A stretch of DNA of 64,000 bases from Eledone cirrhosa (GCA_964016885.1 OZ024741.1:27385956-27449955); one strand, 5' to 3'. Shown: positions 34,125 to 43,018, counted from the first letter of the stretch. A program made the numbers and translations. The notes: generated from the letters alone by a model not told the origin.

Positions 34125-34432
34125 TTTTTGTATATGGATTTATACCTATATAGTCTAAAGTCTGTCTCAAGCCAGGAGCCTCATCAAGCTGGTGCTTATC
34201 CAGTTTTGTGACATGAAATGACTGAGAGTACAAGACTCCCCTCTGGACAGGACACCAGTCCATTGCAGGGTTAAACCCCCAGCTATTACTGGTACTCATT
34301 TTCAGCTGAGTATACTGGAGCCATGTGAAATGAAGTGTTTTGCTCAAGAACACAGCACACAACCCAGCCCAGTAATCAAACCCACCACATTATGACCGTA
34401 CGTCCAACACCCTTACCATTAGGCCATTGTAA
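34125..34432 (-). mobile_element. tRNA-derived SINE
   Basis: Read on the minus strand, a tRNA-like head GGCCTAATGGTAAGGGTG and a box-B-like GTGGGTTTGATTAC are followed by CTTGAGCAAAACACTT, CTCCAGTATACTCAGCTG and a long tail. The phrase 'CTTGAGCAA-ACACTT-ATTTCACAT-GCTCCAGT-ACTCAGCTG' recurs in other SINEs of this window. It is inserted in the right arm of the 33.5-34.5-kb foldback. Confidence 0.75.
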
Positions 34433-34720
34433 TGCTACTTAAATGAAATTCTTTCTTCTATCATAGACTAATACGTAAGACTAATAAAAATGTCTTAAAT
34501 TTTTTCATCATTGTTGTAAATTTATTATTTAAATATTCTGTATATTTTCACTCATACAACACACTAGATTTGTTCAGCCAAAATTATAATTCCTGATTCC
34601 ATACAGAATCATATGGATGAATAAATTCCTTCTATTAACTGATTGTTGAACCATATTGAGATTGAAACTTGCTTGGAATAACTTACACCAACTTGATTTT
34701 TCAACAATTTACACTTGTTT

Positions 34721-34892
34721 TATATATATATATATATTAAAATAACAGATTAAAGTTTAAACAAAGAATCACTGCTTTCAACCTTAACAGGATCTTCTGA
34801 AACTAAAAAGATCAATCTGTGAACGCAGAAGTAAATATTTCAAAAAATGTCCCTTTGGATTTTAGTCTTCACATTTATTATTATTACTGGTG
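34721..34892. repeat. Foldback family E, copy 1 (degraded), beside (TA)n
   Basis: After a (TA)n tract, the text TTAAAATAACAGATTAAAGT, AATCACTGCTTTCA, GGATCTTCTGAA and then CTTTGGATTTTAGTCTTCAC, TTATTATTATTACTGG repeats what is seen at 51,309-51,514. Here the second arm of the hairpin is decayed beyond recognition. Confidence 0.75.
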
Positions 34893-34916
34893 ATATTCCT
34901 TTAAAGTTTTATTGTT

Positions 34917-34986
34917 GCAAAATCCTATATATATTTCAATGGCCTGCTTACGTAAGATCCTGGCCACATCATCAGGTTCAGATTGC
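34917..34986 (-). ncRNA. Possible degenerate hammerhead ribozyme
   Basis: On the minus strand the core CUGAUGA is followed by a stem II made of UGUGGCC/GGCCAU with an inner palindrome CUUACGUAAG, then GAAA. A 3-bp stem III comes next (AUA, loop UA, UAU, with A at the cleavage position). GGAUUUUGC can then pair with the upstream GCAAUC after a UGAA bulge. The first stem II pair is U-U instead of G-C, and stem I is short and bulged, so activity is doubtful. It lies about 240 bp upstream of the POU exon, antisense to the gene. Confidence 0.35.
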
Positions 34987-35131
34987 ATAATTAATTACTC
35001 AATAAAGGAGTTACAGCATACACAAACAGAGAAAGTATAGAAAAAATATTTGATTTGGTGATGGCCTGTGACCTATGTATTATTGTTGTTGTAGACCATC
35101 TCCGAATATATATATATATAGCTTTGGAGAT

Positions 35132-35186
35132 AGTACCCCCAGCATGGCTACAGTTCAATGACCGAAACCTGTAAAATAAAATAACA
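35132..35186 (+). mobile_element. SINE 3' tail fragment
   Basis: AGTACCCCCAGCATGGCTAC, CAATGACCGAAACCTGTAAA and an A-rich end correspond to the 'CCAGCATGGCCACAGT-AATGACTGAAAC-AGTAAAA' tail I know from cephalopod SINEs. The 5' part is missing. It ends about 40 bp before the POU exon, inside its intron. Confidence 0.6.
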
Positions 35187-35198
35187 GGACTTATGTTT

Positions 35199-35225
35199 TT
35201 GTTTTGCCTCTCTTATATTTCACAG
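35199..35225 (+). promoter_or_regulatory. 3' splice site of the POU6-like terminal exon
   Basis: A pyrimidine-rich tract (GTTTTTGTTTTGCCTCTCTT, then ATATTTCACAG) ends in AG exactly where the homeodomain reading frame opens. The following exon begins GT-GCT-GAG, so the intron splits a codon after its first base. A G from the previous exon would restore the glycine found at this place in POU6 proteins. Confidence 0.85.
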
Positions 35226-35350
35226 GTGCTGAGATGACAGAGCTTTCCGAAAATTTGCATTATGATCGCGAGGTAATTCGCGTGTGGTTCTGCAACAAGA
35301 GACAAGCACTGAAGAATACCATAAAAAAACTGAAACAAGAAAATGCTTGA
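35226..35350 (+). CDS. POU class 6-like homeobox transcription factor, terminal coding exon
   Basis: This is the last coding exon of a POU-homeodomain transcription factor, a nuclear DNA-binding regulator, on the + strand. It encodes 40 complete codons after a split codon and ends at TGA (35,348-35,350). The peptide contains AEMTELSENLHYDREVIR and then VWFCNKRQALKNT, which covers the end of helix 2 and all of recognition helix 3 of a POU homeodomain. The POU hallmark WFCN and the cysteine at homeodomain position 50 are kept. Lysine replaces the usual arginine at position 52, a conservative change. The spacing and the words YDREV and LKNT match POU6F1/POU6F2 and fly pdm3 rather than POU1-5, as I remember those families. 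The tail KKLKQENA differs from the vertebrate one. The rest of the homeodomain and the POU-specific domain must lie more than 35 kb upstream, beyond the satellite. POU6 genes usually act in neural development; that role is inferred from the family. Confidence 0.87.
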
Positions 35351-35890
35351 TAGAAGATAAAAACAGTGTTGTGGTGAGACTAGCGAGGAACAATTTCTGT
35401 TGTTTTTTTTTTTCACTTTTTTTTTATGACTGAACGCTTGTTTTGAGACCAGAATGGCAAAACTTAATAATAAGCACCTACCAACCAACCATCCACCCAC
35501 CCAACCAGCCAACCAAAATGATAATAATAATGATATATAAGTACCACCACCACCACCACCACTACTACCACTACCGCCACCACTGCCACCACCACCACCA
35601 CCACCACTACAACTACTACCACTACTGTTGCCATCACAACCAGAACCATCAGTAAACACTATCACCATGACATTCTTTGATTGAAGGTCTGAATATGGCT
35701 AACCTAGGGCTAAACAACAAACAACAACCATCATCATCATCATCATCATCATCATCGTCACTCAGCAGTGAAGCCATCAATCATCATGACGTACAGTTAT
35801 AATTTGTAATTTAACTGTACTGAAGTATGTATGGCAACAATAACAACAACAACAGCAACAACAACAATAAACAGCAACAACAGCAACTCT
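35351..35890 (+). other. Presumed 3'UTR of the POU6-like gene, rich in microsatellites
   Basis: After the stop codon come T-rich tracts (35,400-35,427), a (CCAACCA)n stretch at 35,478-35,517, (CCA/CTA)n at 35,543-35,620, (ATC)n at 35,729-35,758 and (CAA)n at 35,834-35,885. An AATAAA at 35,866-35,871 lies in the (CAA)n tract and is a weak candidate polyadenylation signal. The real end cannot be placed from sequence alone. Confidence 0.5.
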
Positions 35891-35974
35891 ATAAGGGCTG
35901 CAACAGTGGAATTAAAGTCAGCAGCATCAGTAGTTACTGGTAATGTTGACAATGATGATAACAATAATTTTTTT

Positions 35975-36065
35975 AAGGGCCAAAACACCTGTTTGAGGGG
36001 AAACAGGGGGCGTTTCTTCTCTAAAGACCTTCTGCTGTCCAGCTCACCTGAGAGTTTTTTACCAC
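35975..36065 (-). repeat. Dispersed ~85-bp repeat, copy 2, reversed
   Basis: This is the reverse-complement relative of 33,650-33,735. The minus strand reads AAACTCTCAGGTGAGCTGGA, GGTCTTTAGAGAAGAA and GTTTTGGCCCTTA. Together the two copies form an inverted pair on either side of the POU exon. Confidence 0.6.
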
Positions 36066-36246
36066 CCATTGAGGACAATACAATTAGCAACAGAGGGTGG
36101 GGACAGGGGGATTTCCATGTAGGAGATGTGTAAAGAGAGAAAGAAAGCAGGTGACATATAACATCAGAATTACCCCCAGCCGGGAGAAATACCACCCAGG
36201 AGTAATTAAGGAATAACCTGCAGATCAATAATGATCCCCAATCATC

Positions 36247-36353
36247 AATAATGGTGATGATGGTGGTTCTGATGATGGTGGTTCTGATGATGGTGGTGGT
36301 GATGGTTCTGGTGGTGGTGGTGGTGGTGGTGGTGGTGATGGTGGTGATGGTGG

Positions 36354-36384
<31 letters not shown>

Positions 36385-36395
36385 GGCGGTGATGA
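36247..36395. repeat. (TGG/TGA)n microsatellite
   Basis: A run of GGT and GAT trinucleotides of about 150 bp includes ATGATGGTGGTTCTG twice. The open frames across it code only for valine and methionine runs or threonine runs and are not genes. Confidence 0.95.
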
Positions 36396-36589
36396 TGAAG
36401 AAAGAGAGAAAGAAGGACAACCATGCCATTGATAAATGAAGGGTCAGAATTTTCACCCGCTCGCAGATAAAGAAAAAAAGAAGCGAAATGAAAAAGAAAA
36501 AATAACTAAAACAAAAACCACTCCAAAATACCTCCCCCTCCCCCCAAACAAAAAACAAACAAAGAAACAGCAAACAGACATGCTATATC

Positions 36590-36750
36590 ATTTGTGTGTG
36601 TCTATGTATGTGTATATTTGTGTGTGTATGTATGTGTATGTTTGTGTGTGTGTATGTTAGCATGTATATGTATATATATGTTAGTGTGTATGTATATGTA
36701 TGTTTGTGTGAATATGTTTGCATTTATGTATGTGTGTATGAATGTGAATG
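36590..36750. repeat. (TG/TATG)n microsatellite
   Basis: GTGTGTATGTATGTGTATGT and close variants fill the interval up to the head of the following SINE. Confidence 0.9.
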
Positions 36751-36751
36751 C

Positions 36752-37047
36752 AAGTGGCTTAGTGGTTAGGGTGTTCAGCTGATGGTCGCAAGGTCATGAG
36801 TTCAATTTCTAGCACCGTGTCCTTGAGCAAGACACTTTATTTCACATTGCTCCAGTTTACTCAGCTAATAAAAATGGAGTTCTACCTGTAATTCAAGGGG
36901 CCAGACATGTCACACATTGTGTTTTGCTGAATCTCCCTGAGAACTATGTCAAAGGTAAACATGCCTGTGGAATGCTCAGCCACTTATGCATTAATTATGT
37001 GAGCAGGCTGTTCCATTGTTCAAACAACTGCAACACTCATCATATAT
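36752..37047 (+). mobile_element. tRNA-derived SINE
   Basis: The tRNA-like head has a box-A-like TGGCTTAGTGGTTAGGGTG and a box-B-like GGTCATGAGTTCAATTTC. The conserved body CTTGAGCAAGACACTTTATT, CTCCAGTTTACTCAGCT, TACCTGTAATTCAAGGGGCC, GCTGAATCTCCCTGAGAAC and TGCTCAGCCACTTATGCATT follows. The same body is found at 56,093-56,372. I know this family from cephalopod genomes. Confidence 0.85.
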
Positions 37048-37227
37048 GTGTATGTGTGTTAGAATGTGTGTATGTTTATATGTGTATGTTTATATGTGTG
37101 TGTGTGTTAGCATGTGTGTGTTTATATGTTTGTATCATGTAATTTACTTTGTATAAGAATATGTAAGGGAAGTAATTATGACTTAATGGAATTTCTTTTG
37201 GATTTGGAGGTCGGGGGAGGAGGGTGG

Positions 37228-37500
37228 GTGATAGCAACAGCAGCAGCAATGATAGCAACAAACATTAGCAGTGATAACAGCAACATTAGCAACAGCAGCA
37301 GCAATGATAGCAACAAACATTAGCAGTGATAACAGCAACATTAGCAACAGCAGCAGCAATGATAGCAACAAACATTAGCAGTGATAACAGCAACATTAGC
37401 AACAGCAGCAGCAATGATAGCAACAAACATTAGCAGTGATAACAGCAACATTAGCAACAGCAGCAGCAACAACAGCAACAACAGCAGCAGCCATAACAGC
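37228..37500. repeat. 55-bp minisatellite, about four copies, then (CAG/CAA)n
   Basis: GATAGCAACAAACATTAGCA starts at 37,251, 37,306, 37,361 and 37,416, an exact period of 55 bp with virtually no divergence. It ends in AACAGCAGCAGCAACAACAG. The near-identity points to recent expansion. Confidence 0.95.
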
Positions 37501-37935
37501 AGCAACATGAAGAAGCAATAATTAAGTAGGTAGTTGGTGAACAATTGACAAAGAGAGGGGTTGATGGTTGAAGGTTTCAAATTTAAGGGGACAAGTGGGA
37601 TAGGGTGGAGTTAGGGAGGGGTATATTGAGGAGGAGGGTAGAGAAAGGGGGAGGAGAAGAATGGCTGCTTATATCTGTATAATAATTGTTTCCTCACACT
37701 CTCCAACCCCAGTGACACCCTTTCCAGTCATAATCATCATCATCATCACCATCAACACCACTTCGACTATCAGTATCATCATTTTTCATGACTACCATTT
37801 ACATAACCCCCCCCCCCCACACACACATTAATCATCCTTCTCTTTCTCTCTTTCTGTCTCTCTCTCATCCTCTCTTTCTATCTCGTGAGTGGTAGGGGTA
37901 TGTGGGTTGAGCAGAAGACTATATAGTAGCCATAG

Positions 37936-37936
<1 letters not shown>
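37501..37936. other. No gene seen; G-rich and C-rich low-complexity DNA
   Basis: The interval holds GGGG-rich tracts (37,555-37,650), a short (ATC)n at 37,729-37,750, a C10 run at 37,807-37,818 and CT-rich DNA. No conserved reading frame or splice-site pair was found. Confidence 0.6.
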
Positions 37937-37966
<30 letters not shown>

Positions 37967-38000
37967 ACATACATACATATATATATACATACATATATAT

Positions 38001-38066
<66 letters not shown>
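37937..38066. repeat. (TA)n/(TATG)n microsatellite
   Basis: About 130 bp of TA dinucleotides are mixed with ATGTATGTATACATACATAC, which is palindromic. Confidence 0.95.
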
Positions 38067-38068
<2 letters not shown>

Positions 38069-38508
38069 TACATGAATCAAAGTTCTGTTCAAATCATTTA
38101 TTCGCTTACAATTGTTTCTTCCAAACCGAGGTTTGGAGTCTTCGGAGCAATTTTTCAATGATTGTTTACATACTTGACCTCCTTTTCAACACAAGAGACA
38201 CACAGAAACATATGTATATATTGATGCACAGTGGGTTGACATCCATTATAATAATATAGCATGGCAGTTTACATTCAAAGATTAAAGTCATATTAAAAGA
38301 AAATTACAACAAAATTAAAGTTATAATACAACATTGGCAGTTTACGACGATGATGCAGGAAGATAGTTAGAAATAGTTAGTTACACGTGGGGCATGCACG
38401 TGTGTCCTATTTATATAAATTACTGTCTTTCACTGTTTAGGGTTTAAAATATATATAACTATAAAAGGTTTTAGTATATACATAACCATAAATAGTATCC
38501 TTAATACT
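38067..38508. other. No gene seen; AT-rich unique DNA
   Basis: No open frame of note, no recognised repeat and no splice-site pair was found. Small phrases such as TTTCTTCCAAACCGAGG carry no signal that I can name. Confidence 0.5.
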
Positions 38509-38526
38509 ATATATATATATATATAT

Positions 38527-38675
38527 ATTACAAAGAGTTGGGACCCGACAGCTGAGCTCTGGCTGTTTCAACAGCTAGTTCCGGACTAGCTGTTGAAACA
38601 GCAAAAGCTCAGCCATTAGGTCCCAACTCTTTATAATGTATACATACTCTACCCCAAGTATTGAGTGCTCTGTTG
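38527..38675 (-). repeat. Foldback family D, copy 1, in a (TA)n tract
   Basis: The arms AAAGAGTTGGGACCCGACAG and GGTCCCAACTCTTT close a hairpin of about 110 bp with AGCTGTTGAAACAGC near its middle. The flanking ACTCTACCCCAAGTATTGAG (38,647) is the reverse complement of the text before copies 2 and 3. A (TA)n tract lies immediately to the left. Confidence 0.8.
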
Positions 38676-38689
38676 AGTAATAGTCTAAC

Positions 38690-39540
38690 TAGTTTCAAAC
38701 TTGTTCTATATATATAGAGAGAGAGGGAGAGGGGGATGGACCTCCGTCAGTTTTTCCGATGTGTGTTCCAGTTGTTCTGAGTTCAAATCCAACTTCCTAT
38801 AGTCCTGTAGTCCACCAGAGAAATCAGTGAGGTTTCTACCAGGAGTTGTGATGACCAACAGTTAGTATCAGCAATGGGAAAGACCAATGGAAACTGTTCA
38901 TCATCACAGTTTCATTTGATTTTTCAATGTTTTCTATTGCTGAACCATGGTTAGGAATGGTCACATAATCATCAGATTTGTGAAAAATTGGAGGTTGGTG
39001 TTTTTTATTTTTTTACATTCATTTAGCTGGTGGTGTGGTTTTGTACTGTTGTTCTGAATGTATGGGGTAGGGTGGGAGCCAGTGGCATTTATTTATTTAT
39101 ATTTATTGAAATTGTTTTAACTCTCCATAGTTCCTTCTTGATCCTAGAAGTGGCTGGCTACTCAGTGTTTGATAGACTCTTAGCTGGACTTAGTCATGTA
39201 AAAATCAAGAGACTGAGTGTGTGCGTGTGCGTGTGTTTGTGTACAGAATAATTTCAGATTTTATTCCACTCCACCTCCCTTCTCTCATTCCACCGCTCAA
39301 ACTCACAATAATAACAACAATAATGGTAATTGAAAGAAACAAGAGCAAGGAAGTGGTACTCTAGCTTAATGAATTCCTCAAATATTGCCATCACAGTTCT
39401 ACAATATCTCGGTACTTTCTAGTCTCCCCTCTCTTTCTTTTACTTCCCCCCCCCCCTTTTTGTGTATATATGAAATATCTTGATTGTATCAAATACATAG
39501 TGCATTGCCGTATAAGAATGGCAAAGATTAGGTTTTACTG
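38690..39540. other. No gene seen; unique DNA
   Basis: A stretch at 38,800-38,900 (TCCACCAGAGAAATCAGTGA) looks like an old repeat, but I cannot name it. A (GT)n tract lies at 39,217-39,243 and a C10 run near 39,447. No convincing exon was found. Confidence 0.45.
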
Positions 39541-39544
39541 GTAA

Positions 39545-39737
39545 GATTATAATTGTTTCTACTTTTGGCACAAGGCCAGCAATTATCCCAGTGTATTACT
39601 GGTACTTTATTTTATCGACCCTGTAAGGATGAAAGGCAAAGTTAACCCCGGCGGAATTTGAACTCAGATCATAAAGGGCGGTAACTCTATGCTTCAAAGC
39701 ATGGCGTCCGACCCTCTACCGATACTGCCAATCCAAG
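39545..39737 (-). mobile_element. tRNA-derived SINE (GGGGTCGATAAAATAAAG family)
   Basis: The minus strand reads TTGGCAGTATCGGTAGAGGG, GGACGCCATGCTTTG, a box-B-like GAGTTCAAATTCC, GGGTCGATAAAATAAAGTAC and a tail CTGGCCTTGTGCCAAAAGTA then GAAACAATT. It is a nearly full-length copy. Confidence 0.9.
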
Positions 39738-39958
39738 GCCAGAACATGTCTAGAGTTGTCTGTCACTGGCTAAATAACTTTTTAATGCTCCCTGCATGAA
39801 CTTCAATTTCAGAATTGTACTTGTCTGACAAGTGACTTTATCTGAGACCATGTGATAAAACTAAAGCAATTACATCTGGAAATAAATGATAAGCATAAAG
39901 TTTGACTCTTGATAAACAAAGTTTGACTCTTCCATAATGTAATTGTTAAGTTTTATAT

Positions 39959-40573
39959 TTAACTGTTTCATTACCACATTTCTAATGAAATTCACTGCCT
40001 ACGTGTTTCAATTAATTTTGAAAATAAACAAAAATTTGGAGGAATTTAATAAAAGTATTTCATTTGTAAATATTTAATATAAGTATTTCATTTAGAGCAT
40101 TAGTTAACAAAAATTTCAAAAATGAAATTATGAATACAAGTGGCCAAAATGGGATTCCTCCGAAGGGTCTTTGGAGTAATGTTACTTGATAGAGTATGTA
40201 GCTTGAATATCAGAGAGTCACTCCAGGTAGAGCCACTACTTCTCTTTAGAATGTCTGAGGAAAGAATCGCTGGACAGATTTTATGAGCAAAACCAACCGG
40301 CAGGAGACCCAGGGTTAGACGTTGAGCAATATGGTTGGATAACATCCATGAGCTTGGCTGATCTCACTTGGGGATCGAGCCAGATCAGTTAGAAATGGTT
40401 GCTTGTGACAGGACTCACTGGAATGAGTGTTTTAGGACTCTTCTCCCACAAGTCTCTCAGGAATAAGTGGGTAAAGAAGAAGATTTTAATATATGGATTA
40501 ACATATTAAAATGTTTAGTTTTGTATCAACAAATCTAGGGTGTTTTGAGTTAGGTTGGTATCAAAAGGGTTAA
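39959..40573 (-). mobile_element. TTAA-flanked MITE split by a LINE fragment
   Basis: The outer ends are TTAACTGTTTCATTACC (left) and, reversed, TTAACCCTTTTGATACCAAC (right). The left part (TGAAATTCACTGCCTACG, TCAATTAATTTTGAAAATAA) and the right part match the two halves of the intact copy at 40,662-40,923 in reverse. A ~350-bp LINE 3' end lies between them, so this is a MITE with a nested insertion. Confidence 0.75.
40135..40483 (+). pseudogene. LINE retrotransposon 3' end, decayed
   Basis: Read on the + strand with two in-frame stops ignored, the translation contains KMGFLRRVFGVMLLDRV, NIRESLQVEPLL, RIAGQIL, AKPTGRRPRVRR and LGIEPDQLEMVACDRTHW. This is the familiar C-terminal tail of metazoan non-LTR retrotransposon polymerases, with 'IRESL-VEP', 'A-PTGRRPRGRPR-RW' and 'LGIEP' landmarks. 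The usual RWFGHV segment between LLL and RM is deleted, and stops replace codons after QIL and RR. The piece is 5'-truncated and sits inside a MITE. The clade was not determined. Confidence 0.75.
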
Positions 40574-40661
40574 TGATCCTTGCATGAAATATGTTAATAC
40601 TAACTTCAGTATTTATCTTCAAGTACCTTAGTATAAAGCCTTTCTGTAGGGCAGAGTAAAC

Positions 40662-40923
40662 TTAAACCCCTTTGATACCAAGTCACCTGAAACAGGCACT
40701 GATTCTGTAATACAAAACAGTTTGTTTTAATTTTTGATTTATCTAAAAACGTTCCATCGTAATTTTATGTTAGAGCCATTGTTAAATTAAGTTCCAAGCC
40801 CCATCTTTATAATAAGAAAGTTAGATATATTACTAAATTACTACAAATTCTTGATTATTTTCAAAATTAATTCAAAATCATAGGCAGTGTCTTTTATTAG
40901 AAATATGTCAATGAAAGGGTTAA
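40662..40923 (+). mobile_element. TTAACCCTTT-ended MITE (piggyBac-like), intact, 262 bp
   Basis: The element starts TTAAACCCCTTTGATACCAA and ends ATGTCAATGAAAGGGTTAA, giving TTAA at both borders and CCCTTT/AAAGGG terminal repeats. Its halves match the split copy at 39,959-40,573. It has no coding capacity. Confidence 0.75.
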
Positions 40924-41184
40924 ATCTTTTACTGAAGTAGCCAACATGTCTTTAGAGACATATGACGCCACAACTTTAGTGACTGACCAGGAGCTGAATA
41001 AATCCTCTACATTGTTGGCCATCACATCTGTTTATATAGTCAGATGTGAGATGTTGTGATGTTCATACATTCTTCCAAAGACTGAACACCTTAACTTCTT
41101 ATCATCTCACCTGTAACTTTGGAGATTTGTGTATATATAAGAAGGTAATCTTAAATATATCCTTGCTGCAGGGAAGTGGTGGGG

Positions 41185-41990
41185 TGGGTGCACATTGCTG
41201 GTCAACATACTTTGTAGCGTGGTGCAGTAAGTGCATAATGTATAGTGGTGCAGTTGGTCACATGGTAAAGTAAGGCAGACAATGTACCTGTCAGAGCAGT
41301 GCAGTGGGTGCATAATGTATAGTACTGCAACTAGTGTAGATTGTAGTGTGTTGCAGTTGGTGCACACTGCAAGGTAGTGCAGTTGGTGGATATTGTGCAA
41401 TGGTGAATATTGTATGGTGCACATTGTAAAGTGGTAGATATTGTAGATTGATACAGCTTGAATACATTGTACAATGGTGCAGCTTGTGCACCTTGTAGAC
41501 TGATATATATTGTAGAGGGTGCAAATTATGCATATTGTAGTGTTGCACATTGCATGTTGATACAACTGAGGTACATTGTAAATTGGTGCAGCTTGTATAT
41601 ATTGTGTATAGTGCATGTTGTGCAGTTGGTGCATATTGTAGAGTGGTACAACTGATGCACATTGTATAGAGATGCAGCTAGTGCATTTTGTATAGTGGTG
41701 CAAATGGTGTGCATTGTGAATAGTGAAATTGGTGCACATAGTGTGGTGAAACCAGTATTGCAGGCACTGCACATTGTAGAGATGTACAACTGGTGCACAT
41801 TGTATAGTATTGCAGCTATTGCACATTGGAAAGATGCACAACTGGTGCACTTGTATATTATTGCAGCTACTGCAAATTGTAGAGATGTACAACTGGTGCA
41901 TATTTTATAGTATTGCAACTACTGCACATTGTAAAGTGTTGCAGCTGCTGCACACTGTAAAGATGGACAGCTGGTGCACATTGTAGAGGA
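41185..41990. repeat. Degenerate ~26-27-bp minisatellite
   Basis: TTGTAGAGATGTACAACTGG, TGCACATTGTA and TTGCAGCTACTGCA alternate over about 800 bp. Unit boundaries drift, and many copies carry GTGCAGTTGGTGCACATTGT. The reading frames over it (histidine and cysteine rich, with repeated MHQL and SCNT) follow the repeat and are not genes. Confidence 0.85.
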
Positions 41991-42104
41991 TTTACTAAAT
42001 TGGTAGAGAGGATATTTTTCTAGTGATAGGTGTCATTAAAACATGTACCAGTAATACGATACAATACTGTCAGATTTCACTTATGTCTTAGGCAAAAAAA
42101 TATT

Positions 42105-42200
42105 ATTGCGATGGTGATGGTGGAGATGATGGTGGTGGTGGTGGTGGTGATCATAGTGATGGCAATGTTAAGGATAATAGTGATGATGATGATAATTATT
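42105..42200. repeat. (TGG/TGA)n microsatellite
   Basis: GATGGTGATGGTGGAGATGA and GGTGGTGGTGGTGGTGATCA are followed by GATGATGATGATAAT. Confidence 0.9.
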
Positions 42201-42299
42201 AACCCTATTGTGTTCAGAATTTCAATCAATTAATGTTATCTTAGCAATTGTTATATATCCGTCCATGTTAACCTTTGGAAATGTAAAAAGAAAAAAAGC

Positions 42300-42480
42300 T
42301 TATATATATATATATATATATATACACACTTGTATATGTATATATATATATATACATGAATGTGAATGTGAGTGTATGTGCACACACACACATGTGTATA
42401 TATATATATACACGTGTATGTGCACACACACATGTGTATACATACACAGAGACACACTCACAAACAAATATATATATATA
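42300..42480. repeat. (TA)n and (CA)n compound microsatellite
   Basis: TATATATATATATACACACT is followed by alternating (TA)n, GTGTATGTG and (CA)n stretches up to 42,480. Translations (YIYIHTC and similar) are artefacts. Confidence 0.9.
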
Positions 42481-42741
42481 AGACCATTATTGCTGCAACC
42501 AGTCTATTTACCATCAATAACTACCCTAAATATACATACAGTTATACCACACATATATACACTATATACACTATACAGAACAAACACAAGCAATCTTCGA
42601 ATGCCCTATACGTAAACAATACACTCGGAAAACAAAGCCAACAATAAACAAAGCATCTAGTGGACAAGCTTATCATGAACTAAATGTCTATATTAGAGCT
42701 AAAACACACACACACACACATATATATATATTTATATATAT

Positions 42742-42938
42742 ATGATGCCACTAAAAACCTCCCAGTACATGTTGTAAAGTGGTTGGTATTAGGAAGGGCA
42801 TTCAGACATTGAAAACCAAACCTAAAACAGAACATATGGGCAAAGTATGGTCTCACCTGAAATGTTTAGACTCATAACATAACAGCCCATCTAATCCTTG
42901 AAAAATAGACGTTAAACCATCAAGACGGTGATCACAAA
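42742..42938 (+). mobile_element. SINE 3' part, (GAT)n-tail family, diverged
   Basis: TGGTATTAGGAAGGGCATTC, CCAAACC and GAAAAATAGACGTTAAACCA correspond to the 'GGTGTTAGGAAGGGCATCCAGCTG' and 'AAAAAGTGGACGTAAAATGA' parts of the copy at 50,971-51,304. A (TA)n tract precedes it. Confidence 0.65.
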
Positions 42939-42950
42939 CACATCCATTCA

Positions 42951-42956
<6 letters not shown>

Positions 42957-43000
<44 letters not shown>

Positions 43001-43018
43001 TATATATATATATATATA
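42957..43018. repeat. (TA)n microsatellite
   Basis: About 60 bp of nearly pure TA. Confidence 0.95.

Larger units (their letters stand above)
33504..34505. mobile_element. ~1-kb foldback DNA element with nested insertions
   Basis: The ends are inverted repeats. TAAGACATTTTTATTAGTCT at 33,507 recurs reversed ending at 34,505, and TACCTTAACACATA near 33,618 recurs reversed near 34,100. Between these, further matching blocks (GAATTT-TTTAAG-GCATTA, and GAGACATTAAAAAGTACATA) line up in the same order, so the arms are about 140 bp or more. The left arm carries an extra piece of about 90 bp (33,650-33,735), the centre holds a TTAA-flanked MITE (33,743-33,971) and the right arm is split by a SINE. 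No transposase is present, so it is non-autonomous. The superfamily is unknown to me. Confidence 0.65.

Noticed and set aside
35213..35668. Minus-strand frame of 151 codons with glycine and serine runs across the POU exon
   Set aside because: The runs come from (CCA)n in the presumed 3'UTR, and the frame is antisense to the well supported homeodomain exon.
36752..36810. SINE heads as functional tRNA genes
   Set aside because: They have A-box- and B-box-like sequences but no closed cloverleaf, and they continue into SINE bodies.
38527..38637. Foldback family D hairpin as a hammerhead because of its CTGA and GAAAC words
   Set aside because: The CUGANGA core is absent and the GAAAC lies within the paired arms.
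38955..38985. CTGATGA on the minus strand as a further hammerhead
   Set aside because: No GAAA at a suitable distance and no pairing stems.
40100..40345. Minus-strand frame of 81 codons
   Set aside because: It is the antisense shadow of the LINE tail readable on the + strand.
41107..41918. Minus-strand cysteine/histidine-rich frames of 123-264 codons
   Set aside because: They follow the period of the degenerate 26-27-bp minisatellite.
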